Source: Vavraia culicis subsp. floridensis
Lineage: Eukaryota > Microsporidia > Pleistophoridae
Assembly: GCF_000192795.1 (NCBI RefSeq)
Contig: NW_007360648.1
Span: 20,252-48,812 of the forward strand
Direction: 5' to 3'
DNA length: 28,561 nt
The position numbers and the translations under genes were made by a program. Each line of letters starts with the position of its first letter. Within the stretch, counting starts at the first letter, position 1. The notes under the pieces are model-generated. The model worked only from the letters and a program-made list of their open reading frames with translations, made no database searches and had not been told where the DNA came from. Positions 9,438-18,494 of this stretch are shown piece after piece.

Positions 9438-10102
9438 GTAAAAGCTAATGATTAAGAACCTGAGTTTAAACGATTTTTTGTACTGATTTCTGTGTAGCGG
9501 ATTGTTGTGCGGTCGTGTTCCCGCCGTTGTTGTAGATCTTGCCTGGCACGAGTGCAGTTTGTTACTTTTATATTTTTTGTTTCGCCACGAGATCTACCTG
9601 CTGTAAAAGCAAAGACCGGTAATTCTTTTCATTTGTGGTAGTAGGAAGAGGGCGGAACACTTATACGACCAGTTTTGCTTGCTATGGCCTTCTAATAATT
9701 ATTTTTTAACTCTAAGGTACGGCAGGGAAAAATGTGTTTGTGATGCCTTTGCAATTCATTCATATCTCCACATCAAATCAAGCTCTGTGCCACGAGTTTC
9801 TCGTAAAAAGTGCAGAATGTAAGTTGATTGGTGTTGAAAATAATAATAGCAGAATTCACAGCCGAGTTGGTACTTTTTCGTACGCTTTCCTCACAAGTAC
9901 TTGAACATCATCCTGTGTACAGCTCTTAGTACGTACTAACAGTTGGATCTGAACTTGAATGAAAAATACCATAAATTATTACCGGGTGAGGAAATTACTT
10001 GTTCCGTTCGTACAATGAATCATCTTTTGCATTAGCTCACTGGTCCTGTTGTTGATTCCTTTGCCGATACCCGCACGATAAAATTTTTACTTCATTTTTG
10101 CA
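9438..10102. other. Intergenic region with an inverted repeat
   Basis: I find no gene between RPS9 and RPL21. A perfect 8-bp inverted repeat GTAGATCT/AGATCTAC occupies 9532-9539 and 9590-9597, around a 50-nt loop containing a T6 run. Its role is unknown. Confidence 0.45.
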
Positions 10103-10111
10103 CCCCTACCC
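10103..10111 (+). promoter_or_regulatory. Double CCC start-proximal motif
   Basis: CCCCTACCC ends 1 nt before the ATG at 10113. This helps to choose 10113 over the in-frame TTG upstream. Confidence 0.5.
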
Positions 10112-10112
10112 A

Positions 10113-10598
10113 ATGACTAGCAGCAAAGGTTACAGAAGACAAACACGCAAAAGGTTCTCACAGCCGTTCCGCAAGCACGGCATGCCAAATATCTCTACGT
10201 ACCTCACCACATATAAACGCGGTGATTACGTTGACATAAAGGTAAATCCTGCCGTGCACAAGGGTATGCCCCACAAGTATTACCACGGTTTGACGGGCAA
10301 AGTGGCAGTTGTGCACAAGAATAGCTTGACAGTGCGATGCACACGCCGATTCGGTAATAAGCGAGTGCACCGGATGGTTGTCTGCAGGGTTGAACACCTC
10401 AGAAAGAGCAAGTGTGACATGGAATTTAACGAGAGGAGGAAGATAAACGATGAAATGAGAAAACAAGCCGAGGATGAGAACAGGATGGTTGGCAGCATGA
10501 AGCGTGTCCAGAAAGGATCAAGAGAAGAGTTCTTCATTGGGTTAGATGGAAATGAGCCGGTTGAGCTGAAGAATGAACCTTTCATTAGCGTTTATTAA
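10113..10598 (+). CDS. RPL21: 60S ribosomal protein L21 (eL21)
   Basis: The product is 161 aa, matching the eL21 family (about 160 aa). It binds 5S/28S rRNA in the large-subunit central protuberance. Diagnostic stretches are FSQPFRKHGMPNISTYL near the N-terminus, YKRGDYVDIKVNPAVHKGMPH, then YYHGLTGKVAVV and RVEHLRKSKC. A Lys/Arg/Glu-rich helix follows, and the C-terminus has the expected FIGLDGNEPVEL segment. The ATG is immediately preceded by the CCC signal. No intron is seen, although some microsporidian ribosomal protein genes carry short 5' introns. Confidence 0.97.
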   Translation: MTSSKGYRRQTRKRFSQPFRKHGMPNISTYLTTYKRGDYVDIKVNPAVHKGMPHKYYHGLTGKVAVVHKNSLTVRCTRRFGNKRVHRMVVCRVEHLRKSKCDMEFNERRKINDEMRKQAEDENRMVGSMKRVQKGSREEFFIGLDGNEPVELKNEPFISVY

Positions 10599-11529
10599 AT
10601 TTGCGTATTGAGTTACTTGTGTGGTTTGCGTGTGTTATACAGGAGTAAACATGTTATCGGGTCAGCCTGCCATTTGTGGATTCGTTCACCGGGTGGTAAT
10701 TGTTTGGTATTGCGCACTACTCCTGTGCGATAATACGATGTTAACCAAGTTTTGATTTTTTGCATGACGAGCGCTATAGCAGTTATTTTGGATGAGTGCT
10801 GCTGATCTGTCAGAATTATGAGCAATTGAAGGTATTCTGAGCTACGGATATGATTTGAAGACAATATTTGAAGGCTTGACTAGCAATGCAGGGTTTTTAC
10901 GAAATTGATTACAGGTTGCATGATGTTGAGCTGTCCTTGCATGCAAAGCATAACCGTGACAAGGTTGATTTTCGTTTCGCAAGCGCTGGGCACCACGGCC
11001 GCAGCCCTCATTTTACCCAACAATTTACAAGTTGCTGAACTTGTGGAAACGAACCGTAGTTTTTGATTCAAAGAGGGCGTGCCTCATGAACCGGCGGCCA
11101 ATGGCCACGTCGGTTTACGCAGATCAGAAAAGTATGTTTGTTAAGGCAAATCGTGTTTTATGTGACAAATAAACGTACTTCTCAAAAAAGGTACACTTCA
11201 AGTATTTCATCCATCATATGTTATCCATCGAACAAAAGAGAATATTTGCGATCATATTTGTATCCAAAACGATTTACATGATTTTGCTTTTATCAAACGG
11301 TTACTTCGGATCAAAAAACTGAAATGCGCACACATAAAAAGGTTTATCATTGTTCCGCAAGTAACATGCTAGGTACACGAAAAATTTTTACATGATGAAA
11401 ATAGCAAATTCCACCACAGTTCACCATTATTGTCAGTCATGATGCCTTACATAATAGTACGCTTCAATTTGCGGATTCATATTTACACGAATCGTTTCCT
11501 GTAAATAAATTTAAATGAAAAAATTTTTA
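10599..11529. other. Gene desert, first part
   Basis: No coding region is supported, since longer open frames here lack ATG starts or domains. A GC-rich patch around 10970-11115 contains a stem-loop at 11089-11115: AACCG/CGGTT outside and GGCC/GGCC inside an AAT loop. Confidence 0.45.
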
Positions 11530-11624
11530 CCCCAGGAATTCCGGTCGACATCTACGAACCGGAGTTCTGTACGAGCTGGGATTGCCGTTCGATCATCTGA
11601 GAAGTGCTCAAATTAAAGTTTTTT
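11530..11624 (+). ncRNA. Candidate structured non-coding RNA (unclassified)
   Basis: A GC-rich island stands out in A/T-rich flanks. CCCAG (11531-11535) can pair with CTGGG (11576-11580). Directly inside, GAATTCCGG (11536-11544) pairs with CCGGAGTTC (11559-11567), giving 14 paired positions around a 14-nt loop with one 8-nt bulge. Downstream GTTCGATC resembles a Pol III B-box core, and a T6 run at 11619-11624 could terminate Pol III. I could not match it to tRNA, 5S, U1-U6, SRP or RNase P. All three frames have stops nearby, though short protein-like reads exist, so a coding relic remains possible. Confidence 0.35.
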
Positions 11625-13128
11625 GCCTTTTGCGAGTGTTGCACATGGCAATTTCGATATGTTTACTTTTGATGGTTTGAGGATTGTCATGCTGCTGGTT
11701 AGCTGTTTTGCATCTATGGCTCGTCTCTGTGCTAGCGCAGATGGCATTAGTCTGTGATGAGACATCATGCACCACACTGATTGTGATGACTATGGTATTC
11801 TGAGACTTTCGTAATGATGTTCCTACTTTTTAACTTTGCAAAGATGTCTTCCTCTATTTTGTGTAACACAGCTTCTAGATCAGTTATTTGGGTGAATAAT
11901 TAAATTGTGTGTGGCATGGTATCCATTTTTTTCGTCAAGCATACGGTCCGTTGGACGCATCCTTTGTCAAAGAAAGCTTTGAATGTCACGCCTTACACGA
12001 TGAGCATTCCTGTATTTGCCGTTATCCGATCTGCAACAGGCTATGTTTTACTATTTGAAGCTGTCAAATATAGGTTTAGGCAAGCCTGGTATGTGACAAG
12101 ACCATGTACATGATTTTGTGTCAAGGTGTTAATCGGGCCTATACTAGTTCTATTCATTAATGTTTGTTACAGCCTGACGAATAAATGAATTTGCAGCGGA
12201 TGAAATGACCGCTCTCTTCTGGTTGTTTATTGTGAGAGTTTTGGAAGAGCTTGCAACCGCGTAAGTCATTTAAAAGGCTTGTTAACGTAGCCAGCACGTT
12301 AAAATTTCTATTTATATGATTTTATTCTAAAAGGTTGCGAAGAGCGGGCATTTTTTGTATTTTTGAACGAGGGAAGGTGATGAGCTGCCTATCACGTCCA
12401 AAAGAAGGCAAACAACCATCGTATCAAGGTAACACTTGAGGGCTGTTTTTTATCATCCTTTACAGTACTGATTGCAGCAACAAAAAGGCATTCCGTGGTA
12501 CAGCCTATGCCTAAACACATTTTGGTGTGCACCCAAAAGCTCTTATCTTGTGGCGGATTCTCCAAATCGGACAGCTTGGAAAAACCATAGAACTCTTTTC
12601 TTATCACCGATGTAAAACTTTTTGACATTTCAAAAGTAATGACACGCAAACATTCCCACAACTATCCTCGTCCTATGTCCAAAAGTACACTTATGCTGAT
12701 CGCAAATGGTTGTATTAATGTCAAACGACGTGATTAATGTCATACCTGTTGATTTATCAGTTGTAAGAGTTATCGATCATGTCCAATTCATAATTTATTA
12801 AATTGCTGAAATGTTTTCTGAACCATTCACCATGGCTGAGGCTTTAAACACTAAAGATAGCATTTATGTGCTATTTTTACACCGATGCTTGTTCTTCATT
12901 ATCGGCATAGCATTCGATAAAGAGTTTTAGGAATGTTACACGTGAGTGCTTTACTCCTTTTTGATTTCTAGGTGGTTCTGACTTTTACTTGCTCGCTTCT
13001 TCTTTACTCAGCAGCATTTGTTGCTCGTGTATTTCTCCAATCGTTACAGAAGTGTCATTTTTCACCTCCTGATAATTCATGAATTTTTGATATGTTGATT
13101 CGGAAGACAGTGATAAAACACTAAAAAA
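11625..13128. other. Gene desert, second part
   Basis: No gene is supported. A 78-codon minus-strand ATG frame (12628-12392) has no start signal and no recognised domain. Other open frames rely on GTG or TTG starts. Confidence 0.45.
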
Positions 13129-13140
13129 AAATATAAATAG
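13129..13140 (+). promoter_or_regulatory. TATA-like element AAATATAAATAG
   Basis: This 12-mer lies 18 nt before the ATG at 13159. It is identical to the element before the minus-strand gene at 4107-4610. Confidence 0.5.
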
Positions 13141-13158
13141 GTGCGTATCGCCGCATTC

Positions 13159-13974
13159 ATGGCGCAAATAACTGGATGTCTGCAGAAGAACAAGCTATTT
13201 TTTACTATTTTAGCGATCCTTTCAGCAGCGTTACTTTGCACAGCGTTGCTTTACGCAGTTCTTAGCAGAATGGGTGCCAAGAATCTTGCAGCGTGCAGTT
13301 TCTGTGATGGTGATGTTTTTCCTAAGGAGGAGATCTTCGATGATTGTGTACAGCCTGGTTGTAAGTCAGTCGCAAAGGAAGAAAGAATTGATGAACATGT
13401 AGTTGAAAGCAAGGCGGTGATTGTTGAAGACTCACCGACGGAGAGCAGCACAGCATCTCTTTCGGTTACCAGTGATGTTGATGAGGGCATACGTGCGGTG
13501 GATCAAGAATTGGAAGGCGCGAATGAGGTGGTTGAAGTTGTTCAATCGGTTGTTACTTTGGATTGTGACCAGAGTAATCCAAGTGGTGATGTCGTACAGG
13601 TAGCAGGTTCTGATAAAGACTTTCGAGTGGCAGTCGATGATGTAGAGCCTTTGGAGGACGTTTCTGGCGTACTATTGGGATGTAAAGATCGTGAGAATAA
13701 CGAAGTGATGATCACCAACACGGATGAATCAGGGCTGTTGCAGTGTGATCGTGGGAAGTCGAAGGGCCGTTGTCCGAACGGGGCCATGCGGCTGGTTAAT
13801 AAAGGTTTGGTGCGATCTTTAATTGATTGGTACAATGAGTTAGATCGGGTGGCACTTTTGGAAGCAAAGCGTGCTTCAAAGAATTTTCGTGGCACTTTTT
13901 CGAGTCTGGAATCAGCACCTGATAATCCAAGGAAGGTAGGAGAGATAATGGCAGGAAAGGATAATGAGGAGTAG
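13159..13974 (+). CDS. Acidic single-pass membrane protein, unrecognised
   Basis: The 271-aa product starts at ATG 13159. A short basic N-terminus precedes one hydrophobic segment at about 15-36 (FTILAILSAALLCTALLYAV), a signal anchor or signal peptide. Then come a Cys-containing stretch (ACSFCDGD) and about 170 strongly acidic, Val/Asp/Glu-rich residues that are probably disordered. A basic helical C-terminal part (about 215-250) contains LVRSLIDWYNELDRVALLEA. Seven or so Cys outside the membrane segment could form disulfides if the tail is lumenal. I recognise no family. The layout matches the gene at 26326-27651. A surface, polar-tube or ER location is inference. Confidence 0.7.
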   Translation: MAQITGCLQKNKLFFTILAILSAALLCTALLYAVLSRMGAKNLAACSFCDGDVFPKEEIFDDCVQPGCKSVAKEERIDEHVVESKAVIVEDSPTESSTASLSVTSDVDEGIRAVDQELEGANEVVEVVQSVVTLDCDQSNPSGDVVQVAGSDKDFRVAVDDVEPLEDVSGVLLGCKDRENNEVMITNTDESGLLQCDRGKSKGRCPNGAMRLVNKGLVRSLIDWYNELDRVALLEAKRASKNFRGTFSSLESAPDNPRKVGEIMAGKDNEE

Positions 13975-14728
13975 TTAAAAGTATAGGTTGTTATTTTTTG
14001 AGAGTTCTGAGTGGAGGTTTCTTTCCATTTTGGCTGATTTTGTTTCCATTTTGGCTGATTTTGCGCTCATTTTTAAGAGGCAAATTGTATTGTTCACCAA
14101 CAGGTGAACATGCTGATACTGCAATCATATGGCCTGTTGATGCGAGCAATCACAGTGTAAAGTGTGCTATTTTCGCTTCGCGGTTTGTTGATGTGGAACA
14201 AAGTGTGTGCAAAAGCAGTAAATATATCCGTTCTGAAAATTTGTCGTATTTTTGATCGTAAAATTGCGGTATTGTTGGTATGTGCTTCATATGACATTAC
14301 AAGTTCCGAAGAACAACTCATAGCACGATTGTTCACGGTTACTTACGGACAGTAAGGATAGCCATACGAAGCAAATATTCATATCCCCCTGCGATAGAAG
14401 AACACTGTTTTATTGATACATTACTGCGCTCAAAACATGTTCAATTTTTTGACCGTTTTATAAAATAACCATTCAAAGTACCAATTATGAACGCCATAGC
14501 ATTTTTAGACATACTATCAGCATCGCAACAAACCACGGCATTTATCCACCTACTTGTCATTAAAAACCTCATCATTGCTCGAAACAGAACGAAAGGCATT
14601 ACGCAATAGTACAAACACTTTTTACCATAAGTTACCTTCCATTGCCAGTATTAAAAGCAAATCTGTTCCCTGCAAAATTTCACAACTTTTCTTTCCTTAC
14701 CATTTTTATTCGCAACACATTTCCGCCA
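13975..14728. other. Intergenic region with small repeats
   Basis: No gene is supported. A 21-bp tandem duplication occupies 14022-14063 (TTTCCATTTTGGCTGATTTTG twice is the unit pattern). A perfect 8-bp stem TGTTCACC/GGTGAACA with an AACA loop lies at 14091-14110. Confidence 0.5.
14022..14063 (+). repeat. 21-bp direct tandem duplication
   Basis: Two adjacent identical 21-bp copies, at 14022-14042 and 14043-14063, in non-coding sequence after the membrane-protein gene. Confidence 0.8.
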
Positions 14729-14732
14729 CCCC
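14729..14732 (+). promoter_or_regulatory. CCCC start-proximal motif
   Basis: CCCC lies 6 nt before the ATG at 14739, supporting that ATG as the true start of the split coiled-coil gene. Confidence 0.5.
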
Positions 14733-14738
14733 GGAAAA

Positions 14739-14960
14739 ATGGACAAACCTGCTCCATCCTTCATATACAAGGTCAAACAAAAACCAAAAGTGATGAAAAG
14801 CAGCGATGTTAAGCCGCTATTTAAATTTACCAGGAAAAGAAAGGAGTACGAAGAGAGCATACGGTGCGATGCTATGGACAGCAAATTTTTTGTGGACGGT
14901 GGGGCGGTAAGCAATTTGGAGGGAAAAAATGGTAAAAGGGCTAACAGCACCGAAAAGTAG
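14739..14960 (+). CDS. N-terminal part of a split coiled-coil protein gene
   Basis: This 73-codon frame begins at an ATG with a CCCC signal and encodes a Lys-rich, hydrophilic N-terminus (YKVKQKPKVMKSSDVKPLFK). It ends at TAG 14958-14960, inside a longer frame that is open from 14911 to 16053. One base too many in the overlap (14911-14957), for instance in the A6 run at 14924-14929, would explain the split. I read the two as one gene, broken by a real or assembly indel. No domain is recognised in this part. Confidence 0.6.
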   Translation: MDKPAPSFIYKVKQKPKVMKSSDVKPLFKFTRKRKEYEESIRCDAMDSKFFVDGGAVSNLEGKNGKRANSTEK

Positions 14961-16053
14961 TGAAATGAGGAGAAGAGATGCAATGAGACGGAGAATGGTG
15001 AGCGGTCAAAACGCAAAAGATTGCGTGAATGATGTTCTTGAGGTTGAAGAAAAGAAGGAAATAGGCGCCATGGTTGGAAAGCGGTCTGTGAAACAAAATA
15101 TCAGGAGGTATGAGAGTAAGAGAGAAAATGAGCACAAAATAAATGGTAATTGCGAGGTAGCAGATAACATTCTAGTTCAACAAAAACAAGTATTAGCTAC
15201 TAATCAACCAAGTGGTGTGTCACAGCAGATCAATGATGATGTGGTGCTTATGGACGATGTATTGGTAAAAAAGTTTAAATGTGCAAACATCGATGAGAAG
15301 TGCTATAAGACCGTGGTTAAAAAGGAATTACGTGATCAAAGTGTTGATGTGAGCGGTGCCAGAACGTCTGTGAATGCTACGGTGACAGGAATCAAAATAG
15401 TTAATGATGTAGCCGTCCAACACAAAGTCGTAACAAATGGCAAAATGATCGGTGATGTCGTAAGTCAAGACGTAAATGTACGTAGTTCTGCTCCTTTACC
15501 CGCATCCGTGAGAACCAAGAGCAACATAAATGCCAACAGAACATCACCGCTAAAATACTTCCTTTTTCTGGACAATAGCGATTCTGAGGAGAAGAGAATA
15601 AACCAGATCATAAGAATGAGCTTGGATTATCTTTCTGAGCAGGAAGAGTCTTTCAAAAACTTGGACCTAAAGATAGAACTGGATGACAAGATAGTACAGG
15701 AGAAAATAAAGGGGGTAGAATGTGAAATTGAAAGATGCAAATGTGAAATAGAAAAATGGGAAAAAATAGGAAAGGAATGCGCAGCGAGCTGCCTTAAAGA
15801 AGGAATAAAATTGGGAAGAATGAGCAAAAGTACGCGACATGAGGAAGAAGATAGGACCGATAGCAGGGTTTTAACCGAACAAAATAGAGAAAGGATAAAG
15901 AAGCTGGCGCTCATGATGAATAAGTATATAGAGGCATGCAAGAACGGGTGCGAGGAAATTTACAGGAAAATGTTTGCGATGGTCAAGGGTTCCGATTTGG
16001 ACCCCTTGCTAGTTTTGAAGACTTTGGCCAAGTTAAAGCGAGTGGATGAGTAA
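14929..16053 (+). CDS. Main part of split coiled-coil protein gene, unrecognised
   Basis: The 374-codon frame from ATG 14929 probably continues the N-terminal part that starts at 14739. Residues 1-70 are very basic. Residues 70-215 are a Val/Asp/Lys/Asn-rich, low-complexity middle. Residues 220-285 have heptad-like spacing and would form a coiled coil (EKIKGVECEIERCKCEIEKW). The C-terminal 70 residues are helical and end DPLLVLKTLAKLKRVDE. The coiled coil and short C-terminal helix recall kinetochore or spindle-pole components such as Dsn1, but the resemblance is only in shape and I do not assign it. No CCC motif precedes this ATG, which argues that it is internal. Confidence 0.75.
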   Translation: MVKGLTAPKSSEMRRRDAMRRRMVSGQNAKDCVNDVLEVEEKKEIGAMVGKRSVKQNIRRYESKRENEHKINGNCEVADNILVQQKQVLATNQPSGVSQQINDDVVLMDDVLVKKFKCANIDEKCYKTVVKKELRDQSVDVSGARTSVNATVTGIKIVNDVAVQHKVVTNGKMIGDVVSQDVNVRSSAPLPASVRTKSNINANRTSPLKYFLFLDNSDSEEKRINQIIRMSLDYLSEQEESFKNLDLKIELDDKIVQEKIKGVECEIERCKCEIEKWEKIGKECAASCLKEGIKLGRMSKSTRHEEEDRTDSRVLTEQNRERIKKLALMMNKYIEACKNGCEEIYRKMFAMVKGSDLDPLLVLKTLAKLKRVDE

Positions 16054-16448
16054 CACGGACATTGTATTATTAGCGATTTATTAAATGATACTTATTATCT
16101 TGTTGTGCCGCGTTATTTATGAGGCTCTACCTGAGAGCAGGCGTAGATTTGGCGTGTTTGAAACTTATTAACATGGTAAACTAGATATGCTTTACAGCAG
16201 AATAAATGAGTGTATCGCTGCTCTCTTCACTTCGCTTGCCATTTCCTGTGGTGTATAGTTTGGTATTACCGATTATGTCTTCGTTGTAACTTTTTGTTGC
16301 GTAGATGCCGACAGCACGGTAGACTTAGTTAATTGATCAATTAATTAATCATGGCCGCTGTGTACTCAACATAGAATTACGATTCACGGTGATATTGCGG
16401 TGTTCAATCAATTATTATAAAAATTGTTCAAAAGTATCTATGAGAACA
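16054..16448. other. Intergenic region with a 16-bp palindrome
   Basis: No gene is seen. A perfect palindrome TTAATTGATCAATTAA lies at 16329-16344, in an A/T-rich context where such sequences are not rare. Confidence 0.5.
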
Positions 16449-16670
16449 TCAACCCATGGACGAAGAACAGGTCATAGACTCACCTAACAAACAACAAATA
16501 TTCTCATTCACGATATACACACCAATATGACAATCACCTGATTGCTTTTTGAGCACTACACAGGAAACATTTCTGTAGCAGAGGTCGTAACATAAAGCAT
16601 GGTTTACTTTATGGTGTTCACCGTCTAAGATCACGTATGATAACACTATTGTTAAAATCATAACATACAT
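16449..16670 (-). CDS. Candidate small secreted cysteine-rich protein
   Basis: The 73-codon frame starts with ATG at 16670. It opens with a hydrophobic signal-peptide-like stretch (MYVMILTIVLSYVILDG), and the rest carries seven Cys in about 50 residues, in CYDLCYRNVSC, GDCHIGVY, ICC and MTC contexts. The C-x3-C-x5-C spacing is reminiscent of small disulfide-rich or PAN/apple-like folds, but the match is weak. No CCC signal is seen before the ATG. It sits between two larger genes and has no recognised homologue, so it could be chance. A secreted effector-like role is inference only. Confidence 0.4.
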   Translation of the reverse strand: MYVMILTIVLSYVILDGEHHKVNHALCYDLCYRNVSCVVLKKQSGDCHIGVYIVNENICCLLGESMTCSSSMG

Positions 16671-16882
16671 GCAGCATTAGAACCGTCCTCCTTGATAATA
16701 GTTGTCGAAACATGGCCAACTACCAAATTTGCCCGTGTTCGTAAAAATATACCTCGTGATGCGTTCAACAACACAATCATGTATTTTAAGGTGAAATAAA
16801 GTATAAAACCGGTATATCCTTTTAGATCATTCACAAAGTTGCACTGTAATACGTTAATTATCCATAAAACTTTACTATTACG
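16671..16882. other. Short intergenic region
   Basis: A/T-rich spacer between the small cysteine-rich frame and the 3' end of the RCE1 gene. Nothing is recognised. Confidence 0.4.
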
Positions 16883-17758
16883 CTAGCTACTAACACCTGC
16901 CTTATTCCAGCACAGCAATACGGCCAGATTGTGCACGCTGTGGCAAACTAAGCTTACAACCAGGTTGTGAGTTACATCAACAAAGATTGTGTATAATATT
17001 CCGCTAATCAGGCGGTAAATATAATCATTTATGATTATTACCTCGTAGAAATAATGAGCAGTGGCGAAAAGTACCGAGCTTATTATGATCAGATAGAACA
17101 GAACCATTAAAAAGGTTATTTCTGCTGTTTCGAACACTGTGTAGATGTTGAGATCCTTTATAGTTTCTTTTCTGTGTATTATACCATTCTTGGCAGCTGC
17201 TCTATTCGTATGTTCATGTGCAATCTCCTCGTTTTCATCGTGAACATGTGGTGTATTCCGAATATCGGTACGAGAACCGCCATGACGTTCTTTATCGATC
17301 CATACTCGCTCAATACCTACCATCCCGTACGTCAAATTTTGAAAAAACACATGTCTGAAGAAGAACTCTTCAAATAATGGATAGAGGATCACATCCCGCA
17401 AAAATGAGCGGCGTGTGAGATCCCTGTCCACAACGCTGTATTTCAAGTTGAGCGCAAGCAGCAAAAAGTAAGAAAACATTACCAACATCGACTTGTACCT
17501 GTTGTGGTAGAAAATGACAACCTGGTTCAGAAGATACTTGCAATTTGTTATAAAAAGGAAGATTGCATAGAACGATTCAAGGAATATATTCACCTTTACG
17601 CACGTGTCGTACTCCATGCTCGATAATTTCAAATTGTGAAGCTCAATGCACCGAGTTTGGTAATATTTCAGACCGTAGTACGTTATTACCAAAAAAAGAC
17701 CTGCTATTACCGAAAGCGTGATGCGCATCGACACGCAGTGAGAAAAACTGAACGACAT
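16883..17758 (-). CDS. RCE1: CAAX prenyl protease, RCE1 type (CPBP family)
   Basis: The 291-aa multi-pass membrane protein carries the CPBP motifs. EEFFFR at 130-135 holds the catalytic Glu pair, FATAH ends at His235, and HSVHN at 273-277 supplies the last His/Asn. RCE1 removes the -aaX tripeptide from farnesylated or geranylgeranylated proteins in the ER membrane. The ATG at 17758 is chosen because CCC lies 8 nt before it and the first membrane helix follows directly, as in other RCE1 proteins. The frame stays open 57 codons farther upstream but contains no other ATG. An unusual charged insertion (about residues 148-208, rich in His, Glu and Asn) separates the first and second motifs. Confidence 0.85.
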   Translation of the reverse strand: MSFSFSHCVSMRITLSVIAGLFLVITYYGLKYYQTRCIELHNLKLSSMEYDTCVKVNIFLESFYAIFLFITNCKYLLNQVVIFYHNRYKSMLVMFSYFLLLALNLKYSVVDRDLTRRSFLRDVILYPLFEEFFFRHVFFQNLTYGMVGIERVWIDKERHGGSRTDIRNTPHVHDENEEIAHEHTNRAAAKNGIIHRKETIKDLNIYTVFETAEITFLMVLFYLIIISSVLFATAHYFYEVIIINDYIYRLISGILYTIFVDVTHNLVVSLVCHSVHNLAVLLCWNKAGVSS

Positions 17759-17766
17759 TCCTGTCA

Positions 17767-17769
17767 GGG
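17767..17769 (-). promoter_or_regulatory. CCC start-proximal motif
   Basis: On the minus strand CCC is followed by 8 nt and the ATG at 17758. Confidence 0.45.
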
Positions 17770-18489
17770 TGAGCAGAAAGACAAAAAAGAAAGTTAAAAT
17801 AAGAGTTCGACATGATAAAGCAAAGCTGTTTAATATCTGAAAAAGGTACAGCAAATGGTTCTCTTTCTCATTGTAGGAAGAAAAATATCTTGGCGTCTTG
17901 TATTCATTTTGATGGGCCGATAAAAACACTTTTTTGACACATAAACCGTATCCATAAGTCTATCAAGTACTCACCGCAGTAATGTTATGAGATTCTACCA
18001 CGTATTTGTTGATGTACTTTAGGCGATATCTTCTTTTCTCAAAGAAAACTTTTCAGCCAATCCCCAGTCCATCCTGCCAGGTCACACCAATAACATAAAT
18101 TACTAGCTGTGCCACCCCGTTTCTCCAAGAGTTCTATGGACAATACTGACCAGTGATTAACCATAAAACCTAAATAAATAAAAATCTATCCCTGAAGCAA
18201 AGTTTCAAGACTTCACTCTGAAGGCAAAGTTGTTATCGCTTAACAAAACGTTCATTTACAGACCAGGGATCAAACTAACGGTTTGTGTTTTATTGAAGGT
18301 ACATGCACGTGTTCAAACCCGCATGTCGTTCAAAAACATTCAAATTAGCGTTGCTTTTGCTGCTTCTGATCATTTATTGGAACGCATGGTCATACATACT
18401 GTGATTTTGCGAGAAGTGGTCGAAATAATAACAAAAATCAGTTTCATTTTTTCACTCCTAAAAAGCACCGATAAACACGCAGAAGTACA
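17770..18489. other. Divergent intergenic region
   Basis: This spacer lies between RCE1 (-) and the DUF1749 gene (+). The minus-strand frame open over 17759-17929 is hydrophobic but has no ATG. The plus-strand frame at 18230-18505 starts only with TTG. No gene is called. Confidence 0.5.
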
Positions 18490-18494
18490 CCCCC
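18490..18494 (+). promoter_or_regulatory. CCCCC start-proximal motif
   Basis: A C5 run abuts the ATG at 18495 with no gap, the tightest spacing in the window. Confidence 0.5.

Noticed and set aside
13141..13158. GTG start six codons before the acidic membrane protein's ATG
   Set aside because: Nuclear genes start at ATG. Several apparent long starts (2045, 5680, 10098, 17929, 23387) are GTG or TTG, and I moved them to the next supported ATG.
14907..14947. Possible 41-nt intron GTAAGC...CTAACAG joining the split coiled-coil gene
   Set aside because: The donor and branch/acceptor look good, but the length puts the downstream reading in the wrong frame, with a stop after six codons.
14932..14947. 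Possible 16-nt intron GTAAAAGGGCTAACAG, which would restore frame
   Set aside because: The phase fits, but it is shorter than microsporidian introns I know of and the donor is weak. A one-base indel is simpler. RNA-seq would settle it.
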